Below the pieces are notes generated by a model. That model made no database searches, was not told the DNA's origin, and worked only from the letters and a program-made list of their open reading frames with translations. A stretch of DNA of 25,413 bases from CAYRVX01 sp964642165 (GTDB taxonomy: Bacteria > Planctomycetota > Phycisphaerae > SM23-33): assembly GCA_964642165.1 (NCBI GenBank), contig CAZXOC010000082.1, positions 1-25,413 of the forward strand, read 5' to 3'. Of this stretch, positions 14,553 to 21,763 are shown piece after piece (position 1 is the first letter of the stretch; every line of letters starts with the position of its first letter). The translations under genes were made by a program, and so were the position numbers.

Positions 14553-15707
14553 ATGGGCAACTCGTACTTTCTTCTCGGGACCTTCGCGGCCGTGCTGGCC
14601 TGCGGATGGTGCTCCGCCGCCCTCGCGGCCGGGCCGCAGAAAACGGACGTCTTCGTCAGCGGCAAGGACGGGTACCACACGTATCGCATTCCGTCGGTGA
14701 TCGCGACGACCAAGGGCACGCTGCTGGCGTTCTGCGAGGGCCGCAAGGGCGGGCGCGGCGACGCCGGCAACATCGACCTGCTGATGAAGCGCAGCGACGA
14801 CGGCGGCAGGACGTGGTCGCCCCAGCAGGTGCTCTGGGACGACGGAGGCAACACATGCGGCAATCCCTGCCCCGTCGTCGATGAGAGCACCGGCACGGTC
14901 TGGATGCTCAACACGTGGAACCTCGGGTCCGACCGCGAGGGCGCGATCATCGCCGGCAAGAGCAAGAGCACGCGCCGCGTGTACGTCTACCGCTCGACCG
15001 ACGACGGGCGGACGTGGTCCCGGCCCGTCGACATCACCGCGGCCGCCAAGAAGCCCGAATGGGGCTGGTACGCCACCGGGCCCGGCGTGGGCATCCAGAT
15101 TCGCCACGGCAAGCACGCCGGCCGGCTCGTCATCCCCTGCGACCACTCGTGCCTCGGCTACAAGGACCACCGGTACGCCTCGCACGCGATCTACAGCGAC
15201 GACGGCGGGAAGACGTGGAAGCTCGGCGGCGCGATCCGCCCCGCCTGCAACGAGTGCCAGGTCGTCGAGCTGCCCGGCGGCCGGCTCATGATGAACATGC
15301 GCAGCTACAGCGGCAAGGCCTGCCGGGCCGTCGCCACCAGCGCCGACGGCGGCGAGACCTGGTCGAAGATCCGCCACGACGAGACGCTCATCGAGCCGGT
15401 CTGCCAGGCGAGCTTCCTGCGCTGCGGCGAGGCCGGCGCGGAGTCTGGGAAGAGCCGCCTGCTGTTCTCGAACCCGGCCCAGAAGCGCGGCCGGCGGATG
15501 ATGACCGTCCGCGTCAGCCACGACGAGGGGAAGACCTGGCCGGTGGCGCGGGTGCTGCACGCTGGCCCGGCGGCGTATTCGTGCCTGGTCGTCGTGCCCG
15601 GCGGCGACGTCGGCTGCCTGTACGAGGCTGGCCGGAAGCACCCCTACGAGACGATCGTCTTCGCCCGGTTCGCCCTGGCGTGGCTGGAGAACGGGAAGCG
15701 AGACTGA
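14553..15707 (+). CDS. Exo-alpha-sialidase (GH33)
   Basis: 384 aa. ATG 14553 follows GAGGAGG; the frame is open further upstream only because of GC bias. Residues 1-26 are a signal peptide (cleavage near ALAAG). The GH33 six-bladed propeller is clear: YRIP with Arg45 (first Arg of the carboxylate-binding triad), an Asp in GRGDAGNIDLL (acid/base), five Asp boxes at 81-88 (SDDGGRTW), 148-155 (STDDGRTW), 215-222 (SDDGGKTW), 263-270 (SADGGETW) and 322-329 (SHDEGKTW), Glu234 in CNECQVVEL, Arg250 in LMMNMRSYSG, a third Arg at 314/315, and the nucleophile Tyr342 in AAYSCL paired with Glu358 in CLYEAG. It releases terminal sialic acid from glycoconjugates outside the cytoplasm. It is translationally close to the transporter (11-base gap). 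All catalytic residues are present, so it should be active. Confidence 0.93.
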   Translation: MGNSYFLLGTFAAVLACGWCSAALAAGPQKTDVFVSGKDGYHTYRIPSVIATTKGTLLAFCEGRKGGRGDAGNIDLLMKRSDDGGRTWSPQQVLWDDGGNTCGNPCPVVDESTGTVWMLNTWNLGSDREGAIIAGKSKSTRRVYVYRSTDDGRTWSRPVDITAAAKKPEWGWYATGPGVGIQIRHGKHAGRLVIPCDHSCLGYKDHRYASHAIYSDDGGKTWKLGGAIRPACNECQVVELPGGRLMMNMRSYSGKACRAVATSADGGETWSKIRHDETLIEPVCQASFLRCGEAGAESGKSRLLFSNPAQKRGRRMMTVRVSHDEGKTWPVARVLHAGPAAYSCLVVVPGGDVGCLYEAGRKHPYETIVFARFALAWLENGKRD

Positions 15708-15722
15708 CTGGCCCCCCTGCCT

Positions 15723-15743
15723 CGTCCGAGCCGCTCCCGGACG
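15723..15743. terminator. Weak hairpin after sialidase
   Basis: CGTCCG (15723-15728), 9-base loop, CGGACG (15738-15743), 15 bases past the sialidase stop. It may mark the end of the sialic-acid operon; the next gene begins 131 bases after the stop. No T-tract. Confidence 0.3.
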
Positions 15744-15838
15744 GGCGCGGAGACAACGGCCTCCTCGGTGGAACTCCCGTCGCCCGAACGCGTCTGACGA
15801 CTGGACGAGCAGGTCCGGATAACGAGGGAAAGGCAGGC

Positions 15839-17455
15839 ATGAGCAGCTCATACCGGCGTCGGTTGCGGGAGGGAATGGTCCTCGTTCTGTTCGCGGGTCT
15901 GTGCCGACCACTCCACGCCGGCGAACCAGCGGGTCCGGCGCCCGACGCGAAGCGGCTCGCCGCCCTGTGGGACGACCTCGCCTCGCCGGACCGGCCGAAG
16001 GCCGTGGCGGCGGTCCTCAAGCTCATCGAGCACGGCGAGCCGGCCGTGGCGTTCCTCGCGCCGAAGCTCCAGGTGAAGCGGGCGCCCGTCGACCCGAAGC
16101 GGGTCGCCGGGCTCATCCGGGACCTGGATGCCAACGATTGGCGCCGGCGCGAGAAGGCGCAGAAGGACCTGGCGGGAATGGGGCGGGCGGTCATGCCCTT
16201 CCTGCGCGACCACCTCGGGAAGGACCCGACGCCGGAGGTCAAGGCCCGCATCGAGGCGATCCTCGCGGAGCTGACCGCCGCGGGTGCATCCGACCCCGCC
16301 TCGGTGCAGCGAAGGCGGGCGATGGGCGTGCTGGTGCGCGTCGGCTCGCCCAAGGCCGTCGAGGCCCTTGCGGCCCTGCGCGACGCCGCGGTGGATGCCG
16401 AGAAGCACTGGGCGAACGTGGCGATGCTCAACGTCGCCGAACGCCTCCTGCCGTCGCTCCTGGATGCCGCGGGCGACGAGGCGCGGAAGGGCAACCACGC
16501 CGCCGCCGCCGCGACGTGCCGTAAGGCGCTCGCCCTGGCCGAGAAGGCCGACCACTACGCCGCCGGCCGCATCCGGGCCGTGATGGCCTACCTCCGCGCG
16601 GCGGAAAAGGGCGAGAAACCCCCCGCCGACGTCGCCGCGAAGCTCGCCAACCCCGCCGCCGGGAAGAAGCAGCCCATCGACGCGCGGCTCGGCTGGGCGC
16701 TCGTCCGCGGGCCGAACGTGCTGGGCAACGCCGGCTTCGAGATCAAGCAGGTGCAGGGGATCTGGCCGATCCAGACGGGCGTCTGGGGCGGGGACATGGG
16801 GACGATCGTCCCGGCCGAGCAGGGCATCCGGCCGCGCGACGGCAAGCAGATGCTGCGGTTCCACCACTGCAACTTCCGCAGTTCCAGCTCGGCCAATGGC
16901 AGCCAGATCTGCCAGGTCGTCGACCTCTCGACGTGCCGGAAGGCGGTCCGGGCGGGGACGGTCCGCCTGGTCGCCTCGGCGCGGTACAACCGCGTGGCGG
17001 GCACGGCGCGGACGGACACGCTGATGGCGATCAGCCTGTACGCCTACAGCGGCTCGCCGGCGCGGCACTTCGCGTTGAGCCAGGCCCGCGCCCAGATCGG
17101 TCAGGCGGGCGTGTCGGTCCACACGGATGCCAACGCCGCGACCTGGCAGAAAGTGGCGGTTTCCCTGCGCGTGCCGAAGAACGCCGACTTCGTCGCCGTC
17201 CAGCTCATGGCCTCCGAGGACATCCACAACGATACGCAAGGCGTGGAGTTCGACGGGCACTACGCCGACGCCGCGTTCGTCACGCTCGTGACCGACGCCG
17301 GCGAGCACATCGTGCCGCCCCCGGCAAAAGCCCCTCCTGCCCGCCCGGCTGCCGGCCAGAGACGATCGCAACCACGTCCCGGAGTGGTGCCCCGACGCAA
17401 CCGGGCATCGAGGGCGCTGATCACTACGGCCACGACACAGCGGTCACGCCGGTAA
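15839..17455 (+). CDS. Secreted HEAT-like repeat protein with C-terminal jelly-roll domain
   Basis: 538 aa. ATG 15839 follows AGGGAAAGG and opens a signal peptide (REGMVLVLFAGLCRPLHAG). Residues about 35-150 carry HEAT-like helical pairs: KAVAAVLKLIEHGEPAVAFL, then VAGLIRDLDANDWRRREKAQ with AVMPFLRDHL and TPEVKARIEAIL. The second type occurs in many planctomycete exported WD40/HEAT proteins. Residues about 150-290 are also helical. From residue about 293 (NVLGNAGFEI through LRVPKNADFVAVQLMASEDI) a beta-rich stretch resembles a carbohydrate-binding jelly roll. The last ~45 residues are Pro/Arg/Ser-rich and probably disordered. No enzyme motif is visible. Position after sialidase suggests glycan binding or scaffolding in the same process, though a hairpin and 131 bases separate them. 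Confidence 0.7.
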   Translation: MSSSYRRRLREGMVLVLFAGLCRPLHAGEPAGPAPDAKRLAALWDDLASPDRPKAVAAVLKLIEHGEPAVAFLAPKLQVKRAPVDPKRVAGLIRDLDANDWRRREKAQKDLAGMGRAVMPFLRDHLGKDPTPEVKARIEAILAELTAAGASDPASVQRRRAMGVLVRVGSPKAVEALAALRDAAVDAEKHWANVAMLNVAERLLPSLLDAAGDEARKGNHAAAAATCRKALALAEKADHYAAGRIRAVMAYLRAAEKGEKPPADVAAKLANPAAGKKQPIDARLGWALVRGPNVLGNAGFEIKQVQGIWPIQTGVWGGDMGTIVPAEQGIRPRDGKQMLRFHHCNFRSSSSANGSQICQVVDLSTCRKAVRAGTVRLVASARYNRVAGTARTDTLMAISLYAYSGSPARHFALSQARAQIGQAGVSVHTDANAATWQKVAVSLRVPKNADFVAVQLMASEDIHNDTQGVEFDGHYADAAFVTLVTDAGEHIVPPPAKAPPARPAAGQRRSQPRPGVVPRRNRASRALITTATTQRSRR

Positions 17456-17564
17456 CGGACCCACACGCCCGCGCCGCGCCCAGCCCGTCCCCAGGACGCA
17501 CCCGCCACCAACGGGCGCTCTCTTGCCCGCCGCGCGCGGATCGGGTATCCAGCAGCGGCCAAGG

Positions 17565-17582
17565 TGCGGCCGGCGGGCCGCA
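17565..17582. terminator. Terminator-like hairpin before the GNAT gene
   Basis: TGCGGCC (17565-17571), loop GGCG, GGCCGCA (17576-17582): a perfect 7-bp stem 31 bases before ATG 17614 and 109 bases after the HEAT-protein stop. No T-tract, so termination or leader structure are both possible. Confidence 0.35.
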
Positions 17583-17613
17583 TTGGGCTCCCCAACAAAG
17601 GAGCCGCCGACCG

Positions 17614-18165
17614 ATGGAGAGCGTCAACGTCCGCATGCTCCGCGACAGCCTGGAGGACATCCCGCAGTTCTCGCTGCCGGGCGGCTACCGGATGCGCCCC
17701 TGGCGCCGGGGCGATCGGGGGACCTGGCTTCGCATCGAGCGGGCCGTCGAGCCGGCGGGCGCCATCCCCGACAAGCTCTTCGACAGCGAGTTCGGCGACG
17801 ACCTGCCCGCCATGGCAAAGCGCTGCCGCTTCCTGGTGGCCCCCGACGGGCGGGACGCGGGAACGATCACGGCGTGGTACCTTCGCCGCTACCTCGGGCG
17901 GGCGTGGGGGCGCATCCACTACGTCGCCATCGTCCCGGAGCACCAGGGCAAGGGGCTCAGCCGCTGCATCATGACGGCGGCGATGAACCGGCTGCGGGCC
18001 CTCGGGCACCGCCGGGCCATGCTGGCGACGCAGACGCACCGCCTCCGGGCGATCCGGACGTACCTGCGTTTCGGCTTCGTGCCCGATCTTGCCCCGGGCG
18101 ACGCCGCCGGCGCGTGGCACGTCGTCGCCCGGCACGTCGACCATCCAGCCCTGAAGGGCCTGTGA
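17614..18165 (+). CDS. GNAT-family N-acetyltransferase
   Basis: 183 aa. ATG 17614 follows AAAGGAG (spacer 9). The fold order is clear: an N-terminal beta strand and helix (GYRMRPWRRGDRGTWLRIER), a strand with FLVAPDGRDAGTITAWYL, motif A at about 101-120 with HYVAIVPEHQGKGLSRCIM (acetyl-CoA pyrophosphate loop HQGKGL at 110-115), and the ATQTHRLRAIRTYLRFGFVP segment before the last strands. It should transfer an acetyl group from acetyl-CoA to an unknown amine. It is cytoplasmic. Neither its substrate nor any link to sialic-acid use can be deduced. The next gene follows about 120 bases later once the assembly gap is collapsed. Confidence 0.85.
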   Translation: MESVNVRMLRDSLEDIPQFSLPGGYRMRPWRRGDRGTWLRIERAVEPAGAIPDKLFDSEFGDDLPAMAKRCRFLVAPDGRDAGTITAWYLRRYLGRAWGRIHYVAIVPEHQGKGLSRCIMTAAMNRLRALGHRRAMLATQTHRLRAIRTYLRFGFVPDLAPGDAAGAWHVVARHVDHPALKGL

Positions 18166-18279
18166 AAGAGAGCCTCGGCATCCAATGACGCGATTGCACC
18201 GGCGAGCGCCCGCGCGTAGGCTGCATGCGTCGCCGCAGCGCACGGGCCCGGGCGGGGCGTGCGCGACGCGCCGCGGGAA

Positions 18280-18334
18280 CCGGACGAATGAACCGCACAG
18301 GCCGACAGATCGGGACTCGGCGGGCGTGGGGGAC
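18280..18334. repeat. Left copy of the 55-bp sequence flanking the N gap
   Basis: Identical over 55 bases to 18435-18489. It contains the same ATG (18288) and the first codons of the ankyrin-protease gene. The identity ends exactly at the gap on this side, as expected for overlapping contig ends rather than a biological duplication. Confidence 0.95.
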
Positions 18335-18434
18335 NNNNNNNNNNNNNNNNNNNNNNNNNNNNNNNNNNNNNNNNNNNNNNNNNNNNNNNNNNNNNNNNNN
18401 NNNNNNNNNNNNNNNNNNNNNNNNNNNNNNNNNN
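18335..18434. other. 100-N scaffold gap, probably spurious
   Basis: Exactly 100 N, the conventional size for a gap of unknown length. The flanks (18280-18334 and 18435-18489) are identical, so the two contigs most likely overlap by 55 bases and no sequence is missing. Confidence 0.9.
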
Positions 18435-18489
18435 CCGGACGAATGAACCGCACAGGCCGACAGATCGGGACTCGGCGGGCGTGGGGGAC
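18435..18489. repeat. Right copy of the 55-bp sequence flanking the N gap
   Basis: Identical to 18280-18334 and in frame with the long downstream gene. Only one copy probably exists in the genome. Confidence 0.95.
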
Positions 18490-21400
18490 GCAACCGAAGC
18501 GCGCCGTCGCAGCCACGACGGCAGCCGCGGCGGCGTTCCTCCTCGCCTGCGCGGTGGGCGGCGCGGCGCAGTCCAGGCCCGTTGGCTCGGGGCTGGTGAC
18601 GTTCCCGCCGGGCAGGGATCAGGTCGTCGTGCCCGTTCGGATGGGGCGCGACACGCCCTACGTGAAGGTGAAGGTCAACGGCCGGGACGTGGGCTGGCTG
18701 GCGGTGGATACGGGCGCGACCCTCACGACCCTGGACGCGTCCCTGGCCAAGCGCCTGGCCCTGCCCCCAAGGGGTGCCAAGACGGGCGCCGTCTTCGGCG
18801 GCACCATGGCGGTGAACCTGCACGAAGTGCAGGGGCTCTCGGTGGGGGAGCTGAGGCTCGGGAAGCACAACGTCGCCGTGGGCGACCTGGCGTTCGTCGG
18901 GAAGATGACCGCGGGCAAAGCCTTCGGGATGCTGGGCGCCGACGTGTGGCGGGCGGTTCCCTTCACGATCGACTACCGCGCCGGGACCGTCACGTTCCAT
19001 CATCCGGAGCGGTTCGCCCCCCCTGCCGGCGCGCGGTGCGACGATCTCCAGTTCTGCAAGGACATCCCGGTCTGTCGGGCGCATCTCGCCGGCCACCGCG
19101 ACGTGCTGCTGGTGTTGGACACGGGCTCCGGCGGGAACCTGGACCTCGCCCCGTCGGTCCTCCGCGGGCACCCGGAGCTGGTCGCCGGCAAGGCCAGGGG
19201 CTGTTCGCTGTCGCTCACGCCGGGCGGGGAGTTCGAGGACGTGTACGTGGCCTTTCGCGGTTTCCGCGTCTTCGGCCGGGACCTGGATTCCATCGACCTG
19301 GGACTCGGGCTGTCCCTGGGGCCGATGCTCCGGCGCAGCCACGCCGTCGGCTTTCTGGGCGGGGAGGCGCTGCGGCACTTCCGCCTGACGTTCGACTACC
19401 GCCGGGGCAAGCTCTACTCGCAGCCGAACCCGCCCGAGACCATCCGCGAACGACTCCGGCGCAAGGCCGACGTCAACGCCCCGGACATCCTGGGCTCGAC
19501 GCCGCTGATGCGCGTGCGGAGCCAGGCCGACGCGACGGCGCTGATCGCCGCCGGGGCCGACGTCCGCGCCCGCGACACCATGGGGTTCACGCCCCTGGCG
19601 TGGGTGCAGGGAGACGAGATCCCGGCGGTGGTCGACCTGCTGCTCCGCAAGGGCGCCGACCCGAACGCGGAGGACGGGTTCGGCTGCACGCCGCTGCTGC
19701 ACGCCTCGCGCCGCCACTGCCCCAAGGCCGTGGCGAGACTGATCGCCGCCGGCGCGGACCCGAAGCACCGGGACCGGGCCGGCAGGACCGCCCTCATGTT
19801 CGCCGCGCTCTGCGGCGACCTCGAGACGGCGAAGCTGCTGATCGACCGCGGCGTGGGCGTGAAGCTCGCCGACCGGAACGGGCAGACCGCCCTCCAGCGT
19901 GCCGCCTGGGCGGGGGATTCGGCGATGGTCCGGCTGCTCCTGGACCGGGGGGCGGACATCCACGCCGCGAGCCGGCAGGGGCAGACGGCCCTGATGGCCG
20001 CGGCGAAGGGCTGGGACGCGCGGGTAATCGGGGCCCTGGCGCGAGCGGGCGCCAAGCTCGATCGGACGGACAGGGACGGTCGCACCGCGCTGATGGTCGC
20101 CGCCCGCGAGGCACACGTCGCGGCGGCCGGCGCCCTCCTCGACGCCGGCGCGCGCGTCAACGCGACGAGCCGCGGCGGCGCGACGGCGATCTGGGTGGCG
20201 GCACGGCACGGCGGGCTGGACGTCGTCAAGCTCCTGGCGACCCGCGGCGCGGACCTGGGCTGCGTCGACGAGAAGGGAAGGTCGCCGCTGTCCGTCGCGA
20301 TCCAGGAGGGCCGCGAGCCCGTCGCGCTGGAGCTGATCCGCCTCGGCGCCGGCGTGGACGCACGGAAGCCCGGTGAGAGGCCGCCCCTGATGTACGCGGC
20401 CGTCAACGGGTCCGCCTCGCTGGCGAAGGCCCTGATCGCCAAGGGAGCGAACGTCAACGCCGCGGACCGTGAGAAGATGACGCCGCTCCACGCCGCTGCG
20501 ATGCAAAGCGACCCCTCCGTGGCCCGGCTGCTGATCGCCGCCGGCGCGGCGGTCGACGCAAGGGAGGCCGGCGGCCGGACGCCCCTGTTCGGCGCGGTGA
20601 GTCGCGGGCGAATCGATACCGCAAAGGTCCTCCTCGACGCCGGGGCGGACCCCGAGGCGGCGAGGCCCAGAGACGGCGCGACGCCCCTGATGATGGCCAG
20701 CCAGGTCGGCAGCGCCCCGCTCGTGTCGCTCCTGATCGCCCGGGGCGCGAACGTCAACGCAGCGGACAAGCGGGGGCAGCCGGCCCTGATGGCCGCGGCG
20801 TTCCAGGGACGCCGGGAGGCGGCGAAGGCGCTGATCGCCGCCGGGGCGGACGTGAACGCGAGGCGCCCGCATGACGGCGCGACGCCGCTGATCGGCGCGG
20901 TCCTGGGAGGCCACGAGGAGATCGCCGCCCTCCTCCTCGCCAAGGGCGCAAACGTGAACGCCAGCGCCGCCGAGGGGCTCCGGCCCGTGATGGCCGCCGC
21001 GGCGAAGGGGCAGACCGCCATCGTCCGGCTGCTCCTGAAGCACGGTGCCGAGTTGAACTGGGCGGACGATCTCGGCCAGACGCCCCTGTCCCGCGCCCGG
21101 CGCGCCGGCCATGACGAGATCGTCCGAATGCTCACCGCCGCCGGGGCCAGTCCCATCGACCGTCTCGCCGGGAAGAAGCTGCTGTCCCTCGCCGCCGCCG
21201 GGCAATGGGAGCAGTGCCGGGCGGCGATCTCGCCGGGGACGCACCTCGAGTCCCGGGACGACGACGGGTGGACCGTCCTGATGCTCGCCGCGCGGCATGG
21301 CCGCCTGGAGGCCGTCAAGGCGGCCTTGGCAGCGAAGGCCCGGCCGACCGCCCGGGCAAAAGACGGCCGCACCGCGCTCCACCTGGCGGCCTTCCACGGT

Positions 21401-21652
21401 CACACCGACGTGGCGACGTGCCTCCTCGCCCACGGCGCCGCCGCCGACGCCGCCACCCTCACCGGCCGCACGCCGCTCATGCTGGCCTGCTTCCGCGGGC
21501 ACGCGGACATCGCCGTCGCCCTGCTCCGCGCGGGCGCCGACCCGAACCGCAAGGCCAAGGACGGCCGAACCGCGCGGAGCCTCGCGCAGGAGTTCGGCCG
21601 CGGCGACATCGCCAAACTCCTGGAGCAAGCCGCCCCGGGCGGCAAGCGATAG
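18443..21652 (+). CDS. Exported two-lobed retropepsin-like aspartyl protease fused to about 21 ankyrin repeats
   Basis: 1069 aa from ATG 18443; after collapsing the gap, the in-frame ATG at 18225 would extend it by 21 residues. Residues 1-43 are a signal peptide with a long basic n-region and a poly-Ala core; the Cys in LLACAVGG makes a lipoprotein conceivable. Two retropepsin-type lobes follow: WLAVDTGATLTTLDASLA (about 82-99), and VLLVLDTGSGGNLDLAPS (about 220-237), each with the catalytic D-T/S-G triad. FGMLGADVWRAVPFTIDYRA and VGFLGGEALRHFRLTFDYRR are the matching second-half strands, so the lobes are homologous. From about residue 330 to the end are 21-22 ankyrin repeats with TPL/TALMxAA heads and GADVNA-type turns; one near residue 905 is degenerate. 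Ankyrins bind proteins, so they may present targets to the protease outside the cytoplasm. I know no characterised protein of this architecture. Confidence 0.85.
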   Translation: MNRTGRQIGTRRAWGTQPKRAVAATTAAAAAFLLACAVGGAAQSRPVGSGLVTFPPGRDQVVVPVRMGRDTPYVKVKVNGRDVGWLAVDTGATLTTLDASLAKRLALPPRGAKTGAVFGGTMAVNLHEVQGLSVGELRLGKHNVAVGDLAFVGKMTAGKAFGMLGADVWRAVPFTIDYRAGTVTFHHPERFAPPAGARCDDLQFCKDIPVCRAHLAGHRDVLLVLDTGSGGNLDLAPSVLRGHPELVAGKARGCSLSLTPGGEFEDVYVAFRGFRVFGRDLDSIDLGLGLSLGPMLRRSHAVGFLGGEALRHFRLTFDYRRGKLYSQPNPPETIRERLRRKADVNAPDILGSTPLMRVRSQADATALIAAGADVRARDTMGFTPLAWVQGDEIPAVVDLLLRKGADPNAEDGFGCTPLLHASRRHCPKAVARLIAAGADPKHRDRAGRTALMFAALCGDLETAKLLIDRGVGVKLADRNGQTALQRAAWAGDSAMVRLLLDRGADIHAASRQGQTALMAAAKGWDARVIGALARAGAKLDRTDRDGRTALMVAAREAHVAAAGALLDAGARVNATSRGGATAIWVAARHGGLDVVKLLATRGADLGCVDEKGRSPLSVAIQEGREPVALELIRLGAGVDARKPGERPPLMYAAVNGSASLAKALIAKGANVNAADREKMTPLHAAAMQSDPSVARLLIAAGAAVDAREAGGRTPLFGAVSRGRIDTAKVLLDAGADPEAARPRDGATPLMMASQVGSAPLVSLLIARGANVNAADKRGQPALMAAAFQGRREAAKALIAAGADVNARRPHDGATPLIGAVLGGHEEIAALLLAKGANVNASAAEGLRPVMAAAAKGQTAIVRLLLKHGAELNWADDLGQTPLSRARRAGHDEIVRMLTAAGASPIDRLAGKKLLSLAAAGQWEQCRAAISPGTHLESRDDDGWTVLMLAARHGRLEAVKAALAAKARPTARAKDGRTALHLAAFHGHTDVATCLLAHGAAADAATLTGRTPLMLACFRGHADIAVALLRAGADPNRKAKDGRTARSLAQEFGRGDIAKLLEQAAPGGKR

Positions 21653-21763
21653 AGGACCCGGCGGCTTCCCTGGGAGCGGTGGCGAACGACCGAGGGCTTG
21701 GAGGACCGGTACGACAGGCGCCGAGCGCCCCTCCGGCGGGCCGCGTCAGCGCCTCCGGCGGCG

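Noticed and set aside
17969..21628. 1219-aa open frame on the minus strand opposite the ankyrin-protease gene
   Set aside because: The plus strand has clear retropepsin and ankyrin motifs; the antisense frame is Arg/Ala/Gly/Pro-rich and exists because third positions are nearly all G or C.
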